Counted from the stretch's first letter, positions 38,268 to 47,802 are shown. The stretch is 64,000 nucleotides of DNA from Pseudoalteromonas phenolica (GCF_005876835.1 NZ_PPSW01000025.1:62001-126000); one strand, 5' to 3'. Notes: generated from the sequence alone by a model not told the origin. Program-made: numbers and translations.

Positions 38268-38293
38268 AGCCCCGATTTATCGGGGCTTTTTAT
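38268..38293 (+). terminator. Terminator after ftsH
   Basis: AGCCCCGA / TCGGGGCT with a 4-nt loop and a T tail lies 15 bp after the ftsH stop. It makes folP-glmM a separate unit or read-through only. Confidence 0.85.
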
Positions 38294-38407
38294 TTTAATT
38301 TCTTCACTTAGCATATAGAATTGCGTTTAGTAATTTTTACCTTTTATTTCGAAACTTCTTTTCTGAATTAGGTGAAATAAATACGTTAAAGGACGCTTCT
38401 AAACCAC

Positions 38408-39256
38408 ATGATCCAATTATCTCTTCCAAGAAACAGAATACTTGATTTAACCAAACCGATTATCATGGGTATTGTTAATGTTACACCTGATTCATTTTCA
38501 GATGGTGGCAATTACAATTCTGTTGAGGATGCGTTTAAACAAGCTATGCGTTTAATTGAGGAAGGTGCAGAAATTCTAGATATTGGTGGTGAATCGACTC
38601 GACCAGGTGCACCAGATGTTGCCCTTCAAGAAGAGCTTCAACGTGTTATACCGGTAATCAAGCGTATCCGAGAAGCCTCTGATTGTGTGATTTCAATTGA
38701 TACCAGTAAAGCTGCTGTCATGGAAGCGGCCATTGAAGCCGGTGCAGACATTATTAATGATGTAAGAGCGCTTCAAGAGCATGGTGCATTAGAAGTTGCA
38801 GCAAAATACTCCGATGTACCCGTTTGTTTGATGCATATGCAAGGTCAACCTCGCACAATGCAATCAAACCCAACTTATGAAAACCTTATTTCAGAAATAA
38901 ACCAGTTTTTTGAAGAGCGAGTTTTAACGTGCAGTAAAGCTGGCATTAATCAAAGCAGGATTATACTTGATCCCGGCTTTGGTTTCGGCAAAACACTGAA
39001 TCATAACTTTGAAATTTTAGAAAAATTCAATGAATTTTCGACATTAGGTTTGCCACTATTGGCAGGGCTATCTCGAAAATCTATGTTTGGACAACTTTTG
39101 AATAGAGAAACAAGTGAACGTGTTGCCGCCAGTTTAGCTGGTGCATTGTTATGTGCTCAAAAAGGCGCACATATAATTCGCGTTCATGATGTGAAAGAAA
39201 CGGCTGATGTCATTGGTGTATGGCAGGCAGCAAAAAATGGAGTAACACCCTTATGA
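38408..39256 (+). CDS. folP: Dihydropteroate synthase
   Basis: The 282-aa protein has the DHPS signatures [16 protein letters not shown] and [16 protein letters not shown], then [14 protein letters not shown] and LAGLSRKSM. It joins dihydropterin pyrophosphate and p-aminobenzoate in folate synthesis and is the sulfonamide target. Its TGA overlaps the glmM ATG (ATGA), so the pair is translationally coupled. Confidence 0.97.
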   Translation: MIQLSLPRNRILDLTKPIIMGIVNVTPDSFSDGGNYNSVEDAFKQAMRLIEEGAEILDIGGESTRPGAPDVALQEELQRVIPVIKRIREASDCVISIDTSKAAVMEAAIEAGADIINDVRALQEHGALEVAAKYSDVPVCLMHMQGQPRTMQSNPTYENLISEINQFFEERVLTCSKAGINQSRIILDPGFGFGKTLNHNFEILEKFNEFSTLGLPLLAGLSRKSMFGQLLNRETSERVAASLAGALLCAQKGAHIIRVHDVKETADVIGVWQAAKNGVTPL

Positions 39257-40593
39257 CAACAAGAAAGTATTTCGGCACTGATGGTGTTCGAGGTCTAGTC
39301 GGCGAATTTCCAATTACGCCCGAGTTCGCACTTAAATTAGGCTGGGCAGCAGGTAAAGTTTTATCTAAGTCTGGTACTAAAAAAGTTATTATTGGTAAAG
39401 ACACCCGTATTTCAGGTTATTTACTCGAAACATCGCTAGAAGCTGGATTAATTGCTGCAGGCATTGATGTTGTTTTACTTGGCCCTATGCCAACGCCAGC
39501 TGTTGCGTATTTAACGCAAACATTTCGTGCCGAAGCGGGGATTGTGATCAGTGCATCTCACAACCCATACCATGACAATGGTATTAAGTTTTTCAATGGT
39601 AAAGGCTTAAAGCTTGGCGATGAAGTTGAGCTTGAAATCGAGGCTATGCTGGATGAAGAAATGACTTGTGTACCTTCTGAAAAGCTAGGTAAAGCCCGTC
39701 GTTTGGACAACGCAGATGGTCGTTATATCGAATTTTGTAAGGGTTTATTCCCAAATGAACTGTCTTTAGAAGGTTTAAAGGTTGTTCTTGATTGCGCAAA
39801 CGGTGCAACTTACCACATCGCCCCTGATGTAATGCGTGAATTAGGCGCAGAAGTCATTTGTCATGCCTGTGAGCCAAACGGCATAAACATCAATCTAGAG
39901 TGCGGTGCAACGCATGTTGATAGTTTAAAGCAAAAAGTGTTAGAGCATAAAGCGGATGTTGGTATTGCATACGATGGTGATGGTGACCGTGTAATGATGG
40001 TTGACCACAATGGCCGAGTATTCGATGGTGATGACATCGTGTATATCATCGCGTGTCAGGCACACCAAGAAAATAACTTAGGCGGTGGTGTTGTTGGTAC
40101 TGTGATGTCAAATATGGGCCTTGAAAATGCACTGAAAGCCAAAGGTATTGATTTTGCGCGTAGTAAAGTAGGTGACCGCTACGTTATCGAACTTCTAAAA
40201 GAAAGAGGCTGGAAAATTGGTGGCGAGAGTTCAGGTCACGTTTTGAATCTCGACCTTATTTCTACTGGTGACGGTATTGTCTCAAGTTTGCAGGTATTGA
40301 CGGCCATGGTCTCGCAAAACAAGACATTGAAAGACTTGGGTGCGGGTTTCCAAAAGTATCCAATGAAAATGATCAATGTAAAGTATCAAGCTGGCACTGA
40401 TCCAACACAAGCCGACGAAGTAAAATCTGCAGTGAAAGAAGTAGAAGCTGATCTTGCTGGCAAAGGTCGCGTCCTTCTTCGTAAATCAGGTACAGAGCCT
40501 GTTGTACGTGTCATGGTTGAGGCGGAGCAAGAGAAGCAAGTACTAGACTTCGCTCAAAAAATTGCCGAAGTTGTTGAAACTGTGAGCAATTAA
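39253..40593 (+). CDS. glmM: Phosphoglucosamine mutase
   Basis: The 446-aa protein starts at the ATG at 39253 and matches the E. coli length (445 aa). Ser102 in [12 protein letters not shown] is the phosphorylated active-site serine, DGDGDRVMM binds Mg, and GGESSGH binds sugar. It converts glucosamine-6-P to glucosamine-1-P for UDP-GlcNAc and hence peptidoglycan and LPS. It is coupled to folP as in E. coli. Confidence 0.97.
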   Translation: MTTRKYFGTDGVRGLVGEFPITPEFALKLGWAAGKVLSKSGTKKVIIGKDTRISGYLLETSLEAGLIAAGIDVVLLGPMPTPAVAYLTQTFRAEAGIVISASHNPYHDNGIKFFNGKGLKLGDEVELEIEAMLDEEMTCVPSEKLGKARRLDNADGRYIEFCKGLFPNELSLEGLKVVLDCANGATYHIAPDVMRELGAEVICHACEPNGININLECGATHVDSLKQKVLEHKADVGIAYDGDGDRVMMVDHNGRVFDGDDIVYIIACQAHQENNLGGGVVGTVMSNMGLENALKAKGIDFARSKVGDRYVIELLKERGWKIGGESSGHVLNLDLISTGDGIVSSLQVLTAMVSQNKTLKDLGAGFQKYPMKMINVKYQAGTDPTQADEVKSAVKEVEADLAGKGRVLLRKSGTEPVVRVMVEAEQEKQVLDFAQKIAEVVETVSN

Positions 40594-40624
40594 ACAAAAT
40601 TTCAATTTTATTTCTTGTAACTTT

Positions 40625-40656
40625 GGGTGAGGCGAGTTAGTATCTCACCCGCTTTT
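40625..40656 (+). terminator. Weak hairpin between glmM and tpiA
   Basis: GGGTGAG / CTCACCC, a 7-bp stem with a 12-nt loop, followed by GCTTTTG. The T tract is short, so transcription probably continues into tpiA in part. Confidence 0.35.
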
Positions 40657-40671
40657 GATGCGGAGTATCGT

Positions 40672-41421
40672 ATGTCGCAACGTAAGCCAATTGTCGCTGG
40701 TAATTGGAAAATGAATGGTTCTATAGAACTTGTCGAAGAAATTTCTTCAAAAGTGCTAGACCAAATAGAAGAAAAAGCATCTCTTATTGTTTTTCCTCCA
40801 GCAATGCTTTTAAGCTCGGCAATTGAAAAAGGTTTTGTAACTGGTACGCAAACAGTATCTGAAAATAACTCAGGTGCGTTTACAGGCGAAACTAGTGCAG
40901 AACTAGCAAAGCAACTTGGTTCAGAGTTTACTCTTGTAGGACACTCAGAAAGACGAAGCCTTTTTGGTGAGTCAAACGAAGTTGTAGCAAAAAAATTTAG
41001 CAAAGCACAAGAAAATGCCTTAACACCAATTTTATGTGTAGGCGAAACAGAATCTCAAAGAGAATCTGGTGAAACAGAACAAGTTGTTGCTGAGCAAATT
41101 AAAGCTGTAATTGAGCATTCAGGTATAGCATCACTGTCGAATTCTGTGATAGCATACGAGCCCGTTTGGGCCATTGGTACTGGTAAAACAGCATCACCTG
41201 AACAAGCACAAGCAGTGCACAAATTTATTCGAGATATGATTGCCGAGTATGATGGTCATATCGCAAATGAGCTTCGCATCCTTTATGGTGGAAGCGTTAA
41301 TGATTCTAACAGTGATTTGTTATTTGCACAGCCGGATATAGATGGTGGCCTAATTGGTGGCGCAAGTCTTAAGGCAGATGCTTTTTTAAGTATTTACAAA
41401 AGTGCATTAGGGAACGTATAA
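40672..41421 (+). CDS. tpiA: Triosephosphate isomerase
   Basis: The ATG at 40672 has GGAG at spacing 6 and gives 249 aa starting MSQRKPIVAGNWKMNG. Catalytic residues are Lys near 12, His91 in LVGHSERR and Glu163 in AYEPVWAIGTG; GGSV and GGASL bind phosphate. It interconverts dihydroxyacetone-P and glyceraldehyde-3-P. Its placement between glmM and secG differs from E. coli but is found in some marine gammaproteobacteria by my recollection. It ends one base before secG. Confidence 0.97.
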   Translation: MSQRKPIVAGNWKMNGSIELVEEISSKVLDQIEEKASLIVFPPAMLLSSAIEKGFVTGTQTVSENNSGAFTGETSAELAKQLGSEFTLVGHSERRSLFGESNEVVAKKFSKAQENALTPILCVGETESQRESGETEQVVAEQIKAVIEHSGIASLSNSVIAYEPVWAIGTGKTASPEQAQAVHKFIRDMIAEYDGHIANELRILYGGSVNDSNSDLLFAQPDIDGGLIGGASLKADAFLSIYKSALGNV

Positions 41422-41422
41422 A

Positions 41423-41767
41423 ATGTACGAGATATTATTGGTTGTTTACCTAATTATTTCTTTAGCTCTAGTTGGTATGATTTTAATCCAACAAGGTAAA
41501 GGCGCAGACATGGGCTCTTCATTCGGAGCAGGTGCTTCTGCAACAGTTTTCGGGTCATCAGGTGCTGGAAACTTCATGACGAAGACAACAACAATTCTAG
41601 CAACTGTTTTCTTCGTACTGAGCATCATTTTAGGTAACTTAACAGCTGGTCAAATCAAAAAGACTGATGAGTGGGAAAACCTTTCATCTCCTATAGCAAC
41701 AGAAGTTGCACCTACTGATTCAGACGTACCAGTTTCGAACAATAATAACTCGGACGTACCTAACTAA
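41423..41767 (+). CDS. secG: Preprotein translocase subunit SecG
   Basis: The 114-aa protein has two membrane segments (about 3-22 and 52-71) flanking LIQQGKGADMGSSFGAGASATVFGS, the SecG signature. It assists SecYE in protein export. It is followed by tRNA-Leu as in E. coli. Confidence 0.95.
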   Translation: MYEILLVVYLIISLALVGMILIQQGKGADMGSSFGAGASATVFGSSGAGNFMTKTTTILATVFFVLSIILGNLTAGQIKKTDEWENLSSPIATEVAPTDSDVPVSNNNNSDVPN

Positions 41768-41774
41768 AAAATTC

Positions 41775-41859
41775 GCGGATGTGGTGGAATTGGTAGACAC
41801 GCCATCTTGAGGGGGTGGTGGCTTCGGCCGTGGGGGTTCAAGTCCCCCCATCCGCACCA
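41775..41859 (+). tRNA. tRNA-Leu (anticodon GAG)
   Basis: An 85-nt sequence folds into a class II tRNA: acceptor GCGGATG pairs with CATCCGC, followed by encoded ACCA; anticodon stem CCATC / GGTGG encloses loop TTGAGGG with anticodon GAG (41809-41811); a long variable arm and a GGGGGTTCAAGTCCCCC T arm follow. It reads CUC and CUU leucine codons. In E. coli the same tRNA (leuU) also follows secG. Confidence 0.96.
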
Positions 41860-41865
41860 ATTATT

Positions 41866-41891
41866 AAAACCAGCTTTTAGCTGGTTTTTTT
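41866..41891 (+). terminator. Terminator after tRNA-Leu
   Basis: AAAACCAGCT / AGCTGGTTTT with a 3-nt loop and T7 run follows 7 bp after the tRNA end. Confidence 0.88.
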
Positions 41892-41990
41892 ATGCCTGAA
41901 ATTTACTAATGCTTAAATCAATAAAAATACTTTGATTATTCAATAGCCTTGATTAACATAAGTCATTATTTTGTTCATTGAACTGTTATC

Positions 41991-43961
41991 TTGATCTTCC
42001 AAAATACTGCTGTATCACTTAGAAATAAGCTCAAGGCGATTGAGTTAAATGAAAGCCAAATCATTTTACAATTACATAACGATACACTTGCTTACTCATG
42101 GCAGGCGTTACAGTGTGCGCCTCAATTACATAAAACTCCTTTTAGCCATGTGATTGAGATACAGCTCAATGCTGATGATACTTCTTACAAGCATCGTTTT
42201 GCAGCGCAGGATGATTGCCAAAGCCAGCTAGACACCTTTTGGAGTAATGCCAATAAAGCGGAATTGGTTAATACAATTTTTAAAATTGAAGCACTGTTAA
42301 AGCAGTCATTTTTGTCACACCGAAAATGGTTAGCGATCAAAGATAAAGTGAATGCCTTGGCTGTAAACTGGCTTGCTCGAGATCTAAAGTGCCAATTAAC
42401 GGACGATATACAAAAAGCACTGGCATCTTTAAAAGAATTAGTTAGCTGGACAGAAACAGATATTGCAGAGTTTAAAAACAGCTTTATCAATTACAAAATG
42501 CGAGAGTATAAATCATTCTTTGATAGGCTTGAGCAACACCCGCTCACGGAAGCACAGCAGCGTGCCTGCATTATTCAAGATGACAGACAATTATTGCTGG
42601 CAGGCGCTGGTACGGGAAAAACCAGTGTCATTACAGCGAAATTTAAATACTTACTTCACACCAAGCAAGCCAAAGCTGCAGACCTATTAGTATTAGCCTA
42701 TGGCAGTGATGCCAGTGAAGAATTGCAATCGAGACTTGAAGAAAAAGGTCAAGTCATGACCTTTCATAGTTTGGGCAAGCAAATCATAGCCGATGTAGAA
42801 GGTAGCGTGCCTAAGGTGTCAGAATTATCTAGCAATCGACTGGCTAAAACGGCGTTTATACTTGATACTTTACAAGCGCTATACCCTGACAATTCATTTA
42901 AGCAGCTGTTAGTTGCATTTTTGCGAAACAACTTTGCCTACAAATTTGATGGTGAGTTAAGTACATTTTTAAACTCGCCATTAAAAAACAAGTTTGTACA
43001 AACAATTTTCACGCTGTTCAGTCTCTACAAACAAGCCCATGCACTTGGCAAAATTTCTGAGCTAGAGACAAGGTTTTCAGACGACCTAACCCTACTGAGA
43101 CATTTTTTAGCTGAATATAATCTCTATTTATCAAATGAAAATAGCATCGACTTTGATGACATGATCATTCGTGCCAGACAATATACTCAAAGTGGTCAAT
43201 ATACTCCGCAATGGAAGTTTATTCTTGTTGATGAGTTTCAAGATATTTCTGCAATTCGTGCTGAATTGGTGAAAGATTTATTGGCTAATAAGTCTGGAAG
43301 CCAGCTATTTGCAGTGGGTGACGATTGGCAATCAATCTACCGATTTAATGGCGGCGATATTCGTTATACCACAGAGTTTGCAAAATACTTTGGACATGCA
43401 ACCACCACCCAACTCGATAAAACATTTCGTTATTCGCAATCTTTGCTCGATTTATCTGCTGAGTTTGTCTGTGCTAATCCACAACAAATTACCAAATCAA
43501 TTCAGGCTTTCTCATCAAGCTCATTACCTGCTGTAAAAGAAGTCTTTCATACTGAGCCAATGCAAGGGGTGTCAGAAGCATTTGGGTACATTGCAAATCA
43601 AGCACCCACCAATGCCAGTGTATTAATCTTAGCGAGAAGTCATGCAGCTCTACTAGATAAATCGACTTTACAAGCGATTGAGAGCAACTATCAGCAACTT
43701 TCTATAAAACAGATGACATTCCACGCTGCAAAAGGAAAAGAGGCCGACTACGCGATTTTAATTGGACTAGACAATAAGTCATTGCCTTCAAGAGTGAAAT
43801 CAGCACCTTTAGTTGAAGCTTTACTGCCTAAAGTAGAGCGATTCAAAGATGCAGAAGAGAGAAGACTGTTCTATGTCGCATTAACACGCGCCAAAAAGCA
43901 GTTGGTGCTGCTCATTCCTGAGCAGTCTCCGAGTGAGTTTGTAATAGAGTTAAACTACTAA
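41991..43961 (+). CDS. helD: DNA helicase IV (UvrD/Rep superfamily)
   Basis: The 656-aa protein has a ~180-residue N-terminal extension, then Walker A AGAGTGKTSV near residue 206, LVDEFQDIS, VGDDWQSIYRFNGG, TFRY, and LFYVALTRAKKQL, colinear with E. coli helicase IV (684 aa). It unwinds DNA 3' to 5' in repair and recombination; the exact role is undefined. TTG at 41991 is the probable start and lacks a clear Shine-Dalgarno site. The stop codon shares its last base with an inverted-repeat element. Confidence 0.9.
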   Translation: MIFQNTAVSLRNKLKAIELNESQIILQLHNDTLAYSWQALQCAPQLHKTPFSHVIEIQLNADDTSYKHRFAAQDDCQSQLDTFWSNANKAELVNTIFKIEALLKQSFLSHRKWLAIKDKVNALAVNWLARDLKCQLTDDIQKALASLKELVSWTETDIAEFKNSFINYKMREYKSFFDRLEQHPLTEAQQRACIIQDDRQLLLAGAGTGKTSVITAKFKYLLHTKQAKAADLLVLAYGSDASEELQSRLEEKGQVMTFHSLGKQIIADVEGSVPKVSELSSNRLAKTAFILDTLQALYPDNSFKQLLVAFLRNNFAYKFDGELSTFLNSPLKNKFVQTIFTLFSLYKQAHALGKISELETRFSDDLTLLRHFLAEYNLYLSNENSIDFDDMIIRARQYTQSGQYTPQWKFILVDEFQDISAIRAELVKDLLANKSGSQLFAVGDDWQSIYRFNGGDIRYTTEFAKYFGHATTTQLDKTFRYSQSLLDLSAEFVCANPQQITKSIQAFSSSSLPAVKEVFHTEPMQGVSEAFGYIANQAPTNASVLILARSHAALLDKSTLQAIESNYQQLSIKQMTFHAAKGKEADYAILIGLDNKSLPSRVKSAPLVEALLPKVERFKDAEERRLFYVALTRAKKQLVLLIPEQSPSEFVIELNY

Positions 43962-44170
43962 TACCAATCCGCAGTAACACATTATTATTTTGAGGGGGAG
44001 AAACGGACGTTAACTTCGTTAAAAGTTTCTTATTTAGGACAGCTAAATAGCAAAACTTTCGCCTTGCCTACATGGAAGTAGGTACCTCAGCGTTAGCAGG
44101 ATGCGTGAGCGGCGCTATCGACAAGTTTCTCTTCCCTCTAAATAGAGCACTTAGTTAAGCAGATTGGTAT
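43961..44170. repeat. 210-bp inverted-repeat element (MITE/REP-like)
   Basis: The stretch begins ATACCAATCCGC and ends GCAGATTGGTAT, giving 12-bp terminal inverted repeats with one mismatch. It contains no plausible gene. It includes further symmetrical segments (for example GTTAAC and TTCGTTAAAAG). By my recollection, elements with ATACCAATC / GATTGGTAT ends are common in Pseudoalteromonas and related genomes. It starts on the last base of the helD stop. No obvious target-site duplication is seen. Confidence 0.7.
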
Positions 44171-44181
44171 CACCTACAAAA

Positions 44182-44412
44182 TCACAAATTACTGATTTTC
44201 TTGTCGAGTTGATAGCCTTCATCCGTGACGATTTTTTCAAGGGTTTCAACCCGGCTTTTAAGGGCAGCGAGTTCTTTACGCATTTGTTCGGAGTCACCCG
44301 AGTGCTTAAGTGCTTTTTCTTTGAATGCGAGATAGCGTTTTACCCACTCTCCAACCATCCCTAATCCGACACAAATGAAAACGATCATCACGATCATGGT
44401 TGTTCCTGACAT
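44182..44412 (-). CDS. PspB-like small membrane protein
   Basis: The 76-aa protein has one N-terminal membrane segment (about 5-23) and a C-terminal coiled coil ending RVETLEKIVTDEGYQLDKKI, which resembles phage-shock protein B. AGGAG stands 6 nt before the ATG, supporting translation. There is no pspA or pspC nearby, so a role in the usual Psp response is unproven. It stands alone between the inverted-repeat element and queC. Confidence 0.7.
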   Translation of the reverse strand: MSGTTMIVMIVFICVGLGMVGEWVKRYLAFKEKALKHSGDSEQMRKELAALKSRVETLEKIVTDEGYQLDKKISNL

Positions 44413-44561
44413 AACTAACTCCTACTAATAATTCTAATTTTAGAATAGCAGTCTTATTGATTTAAGTTAGTGACAAAAGTCAGAGAAGAGAAGGTGACAA
44501 CTAGAATGAGGTTAACGGATTGTGCAACTGCAGTAGGTGATTGCAATTGCACATGAACAAA

Positions 44562-45221
44562 TTAGGCTTCGTAAGGAAGAGGATCACTTGCATTATTTAA
44601 AGAAAACGCCTCTAGACGCTCTTGGCATGCACCACATTTACCACATGCTTTTTCACGACCGTTATAGCAAGTCCATGTGTTGCTATAATCTAAGCCCATT
44701 TTTAGACCATCGGTTAATATTTCAATCTTTGAATTGTTTAAATAAGGACAAACAATTTCAACTTCTTCATAGTTGGCGATGCGACAAACATCACTCATCT
44801 TTTCAACGAATTCTGGGCGACAGTCTGGATAGATGGCATGATCACCTGAGTGCGCGCCATAAAATACCTTGTTAGCTTTTAGTGATACTGCATAGCCAAC
44901 AGCCAAAGAAAGTAAGATCATATTACGGTTAGGCACAACTGTGCTTTTCATGCTTTCTTCTTCGTAATGGCCTTCAGGCACTTCAATGTCATCGGTCAGT
45001 GATGAGCCACCAATAAGCTGGTTGATTGCAGAAATATCAACAACCTTATGGTGTACATTTAAATCAGCACAGACACTCGCAGCGACTTCTAGCTCTTTTA
45101 CATGGCGCTGGCCATAGTTGAACGATAACGCGTACACGTCAAAGCCTGACTTCATTGCTTTGTTTAACACTGTGTAAGAGTCCATTCCACCAGAATAGAT
45201 TACGACGACTTTTTCACTCAT
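44562..45221 (-). CDS. queC: 7-cyano-7-deazaguanine synthase QueC
   Basis: From the ATG at 45221 (GAGG upstream) the 219-aa protein starts [15 protein letters not shown], the PP-loop ATPase motif, and ends with the zinc site [18 protein letters not shown]. It makes preQ0 from carboxy-deazaguanine and ammonia with ATP, in queuosine synthesis. It is divergent from queE, which makes its substrate, across about 120 bp. Confidence 0.96.
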   Translation of the reverse strand: MSEKVVVIYSGGMDSYTVLNKAMKSGFDVYALSFNYGQRHVKELEVAASVCADLNVHHKVVDISAINQLIGGSSLTDDIEVPEGHYEEESMKSTVVPNRNMILLSLAVGYAVSLKANKVFYGAHSGDHAIYPDCRPEFVEKMSDVCRIANYEEVEIVCPYLNNSKIEILTDGLKMGLDYSNTWTCYNGREKACGKCGACQERLEAFSLNNASDPLPYEA

Positions 45222-45275
45222 AAGATTATTGCCTCGAATTTGATAGAGGTTTGCTTCAGGGCGCGATATACTACA

Positions 45276-45315
45276 CGGCCGCTGAAAAAATAACAATTTT
45301 CACGGCCGATTTTTT
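45276..45315 (+). promoter_or_regulatory. Hairpin with T run in the queE leader
   Basis: CGGCCG with CTGAAAA pairs with TTTTCA and CGGCCG (45303-45308) with one bulge, loop of about 8 nt, followed by six T. It is 28 nt before the queE start and has no plus-strand gene upstream that it could terminate. It could be an attenuator of queE or a palindromic operator for the divergent pair. Confidence 0.42.
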
Positions 45316-45343
45316 GAGTTTGCTATGTTGTATTGGAGCTGCT

Positions 45344-46009
45344 TTGTACAAAGTTAATGAGATTTTTGAAACCATCCAGGGTGAAGCGAGTTTTACTGGT
45401 GTGCCGTCGATATTTTTGCGTTTACAGGGTTGCCCAGTGGGGTGTTCTTGGTGTGATACCAAACAAACGTGGGAAACCAACGACACCTATCTTGTAACTT
45501 TAGGCGAAACAATCGAAAAGAAAGCAGATTCTGAAAAGTGGGCAAATGCCAGTATTGAAGAAATCATCAATTTGTTCAAAGAACGCGGCTATTTAGCAAA
45601 GCATGTGGTTATTACAGGTGGCGAACCTTGTATGTACGATTTAGTACCTTTATGTGAGGAACTTCATGAGGCTGGTTACACCACACAAATTGAAACCAGT
45701 GGCACCTTTGAAATTCTAGCACCTGAGTCAACCTGGGTAACCGTATCGCCAAAAATCAACATGCGTGGCGGCTATGATGTACTGACGTCAGCCATGCAAA
45801 GAGCAAATGAAATCAAACACCCAATCGCGATGCAAAAGCACGTTGATGAACTCGAAGCGTTGTTCGAGCAAACAGGTGTGAGACCTGAACTGATTTACTT
45901 ACAGCCAATCAGCCAAAAAGCCAAAGCAACTAAACTTGCAATCGAAACGTGTTTGAAGAAAAACTGGCGTTTATCAGTGCAAGTACACAAATATATCGGT
46001 ATAAACTAA
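45344..46009 (+). CDS. queE: 7-carboxy-7-deazaguanine synthase QueE
   Basis: A TTG at 45344 with GGAG at spacing 5 fits the family N-terminus (YKVNEIFETIQGEASFTGVPSIFLRLQGC) and gives 221 aa. The radical-SAM cluster motif is CPVGCSWCDTK (CxxxCxxC form). It rearranges carboxytetrahydropterin to carboxy-deazaguanine with SAM and Mg, feeding QueC. A longer reading frame starts at 45251 but has no similarity to the family there. A hairpin with T6 lies in its leader. Confidence 0.94.
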   Translation: MYKVNEIFETIQGEASFTGVPSIFLRLQGCPVGCSWCDTKQTWETNDTYLVTLGETIEKKADSEKWANASIEEIINLFKERGYLAKHVVITGGEPCMYDLVPLCEELHEAGYTTQIETSGTFEILAPESTWVTVSPKINMRGGYDVLTSAMQRANEIKHPIAMQKHVDELEALFEQTGVRPELIYLQPISQKAKATKLAIETCLKKNWRLSVQVHKYIGIN

Positions 46010-46035
46010 TTATTAATTTGCTTAACGCTCAAAAA

Positions 46036-46064
46036 AAGAAAGCCCGTTTTAAACGGGCTTTCTT
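46036..46064. terminator. Terminator between convergent queE and sbcB
   Basis: AAGAAAGCCCG / CGGGCTTTCTT with a short AT loop and flanking A-rich and T-rich tracts. It can serve both convergent genes. Confidence 0.8.
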
Positions 46065-46090
46065 GTGTAAGATTTAAATTGAGTAAGCGC

Positions 46091-47560
46091 TTAGAGGCTT
46101 TGAGCATACATGTACAAAGATTTTAAAATGCCCATTTTCTTTTCATTACCATCATGCTGATGCAATAAATTCTCTAGCGTTAACATAAAGTCTTCTGCGC
46201 CGATAGAAGGGTTATCTTCACCATGCATCAACTTGTTCTGACAATATTTACGCCATACATCTAATTCGTGTGGCGTGAGCGTATGAGGCCAGTTACGGGC
46301 TCTGTATCTAAACAACATAGTTGTAAATTTGGTGTCATCAAACTCTAAATCAAATGAACCTAACGACTCAGGCGCGGCATCTCTGATCATCGCAAACTTG
46401 GCTTTATCTGCTTTTGAGGTAAAGCCATTATAAAGCTGGTAATCAGGGTTAGTTGTGCTGCTAAAGTCCGCTTTATCGTTAAACACTTCTGCTACTTTGT
46501 CTCTTAATTCTGGGTGTGCTTTTAGCACTTTTAAATTCTCAAGACACTTTTCTCTGTCTATGCCTAAACGAGCTGCATTTTCAGGAAGCAGGGTTTTTGC
46601 AGGCGCCAAAATAGGGCACTTATTTAAATACACCAACTTAAGGCCAACTGGCAATTCATCTTCACCTAAATCAGCATGCTTTGTATAAAGACGCTCACGT
46701 AATTGCTCAACGTCTAAATCAAGCAGCACTTGAGGGTCTTCAGTTAAGTTAAAACACACCACGGCGTTTTTATTCACTGGGTGAAAGCTCATTGGTGCAA
46801 TCCAGCTTGTGCAGCCTTGAGTCGCAGGAATACGTGAAGAAGTGTGTACAAGTGGTTGCATATTATAGACATCAACGAGATCAGCTAATGCCTTCTTATT
46901 TCTTAATCCAAAGAAGAAGTTAAACAATTTTGGCTGCTTTTCTTTGATTAATTTAGCCAGTGCGATGGTTGCAGTTACATCACTCAGCGCATCGTGCGCG
47001 GCTGCGTGTTCTATGCCATTGGCAACGGTAAGCTCTTCGAGTTTAAAACTTGGCGAACCATCTTCTTTTAATGGCCACTCAATACCTTCAGGTCTTAATG
47101 CATAACAAGCACGAACAAGATCAATGATATCCCAGCGGCTATTACCATTTTGCCATTCACGCTCGTATGGGTCATAAAAGTTTCTATACAGTGAGTAACG
47201 CGTTACTTCATCATCGAAGCGAATACTGTTGTAGCCAGCCACACAAGTATTAGGGCGACTAAACTCAGCATGGATCTTCGCCATAAATTCAGCTTCAACC
47301 AAACCATGTTTAAGTGCATGTTGCGGCGTGATGCCGGTGATCAAACACGCTTCAGGATGAGGTAAATAATCAGGAGCAGGTTTGCAGTATTCTATTAAAG
47401 GCTCACCGATAATATTCAAATTATAATCGGTGCGAATACCTGCAAATTGACTTGGGCGGTCTTTTTGTGGGCTGGCCCCCCAAGTTTCATAGTCGTGCCA
47501 ATAGATAGTAGGGATATCTTCAACGTTTTCTTGTGTGTGTAATTGATTGTTTTCTTGCAT
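46091..47560 (-). CDS. sbcB: Exodeoxyribonuclease I
   Basis: The 489-aa protein is close in length to E. coli SbcB (475). It carries the DEDD exonuclease residues in IYWHDYETWG near residue 20 and FDDEVTRYSLYRNF, then HDALSDVTATIALAK, and the SH3-like and C-terminal regions (LYNGFTSKADKAKF). It degrades single-stranded DNA 3' to 5' in repair and recombination. A ~15-residue N-terminal extension precedes the conserved part. It is monocistronic. Confidence 0.96.
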   Translation of the reverse strand: MQENNQLHTQENVEDIPTIYWHDYETWGASPQKDRPSQFAGIRTDYNLNIIGEPLIEYCKPAPDYLPHPEACLITGITPQHALKHGLVEAEFMAKIHAEFSRPNTCVAGYNSIRFDDEVTRYSLYRNFYDPYEREWQNGNSRWDIIDLVRACYALRPEGIEWPLKEDGSPSFKLEELTVANGIEHAAAHDALSDVTATIALAKLIKEKQPKLFNFFFGLRNKKALADLVDVYNMQPLVHTSSRIPATQGCTSWIAPMSFHPVNKNAVVCFNLTEDPQVLLDLDVEQLRERLYTKHADLGEDELPVGLKLVYLNKCPILAPAKTLLPENAARLGIDREKCLENLKVLKAHPELRDKVAEVFNDKADFSSTTNPDYQLYNGFTSKADKAKFAMIRDAAPESLGSFDLEFDDTKFTTMLFRYRARNWPHTLTPHELDVWRKYCQNKLMHGEDNPSIGAEDFMLTLENLLHQHDGNEKKMGILKSLYMYAQSL

Positions 47561-47743
47561 AAATCTTTAGCTATCTATGGTGCTTGTATGTTGGTTTATA
47601 ACAAGAGCATAGTAACACATATGAAAAATGGCTTCGATTTTTAAAATTAATGTGAAGAGGATTGAGCAAAGTATTAGCTTGAAACGTTCATTTTCAAACT
47701 GAGTATTTTTAGATGTACTTAAGAAAAGAAAGCAATTAAAAAG

Positions 47744-47770
47744 TCAAAAAAAAGCGCCCTCAGGCGCTTT
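47744..47770 (-). terminator. Terminator after the second CBS protein gene
   Basis: AAAGCGCC / GGCGCTTT with a 4-nt loop is followed on minus by a run of T (A run at 47745-47751 on plus). Confidence 0.8.
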
Positions 47771-47802
47771 GAACTTTAACGAACATTACTTTGGGATAAT
47801 GG

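Noticed and set aside
41775-43961. Possible integrated element at tRNA-Leu
   Set aside because: No integrase, no repeated tRNA 3' end that I can find in the window, and helD is a chromosomal housekeeping-type gene. Only the synteny break is reported.
44164-44364. A 66-codon frame on plus overlapping the PspB-like gene
   Set aside because: It lies antisense to a gene with a good ribosome site and a recognisable fold, and starts within the repeat element. I treat it as chance.
45239-45272. Sigma70 promoter TTGATA ... TATACT for queE
   Set aside because: The spacer would be 21 bp, too long; TATACT alone is not enough to call a promoter.
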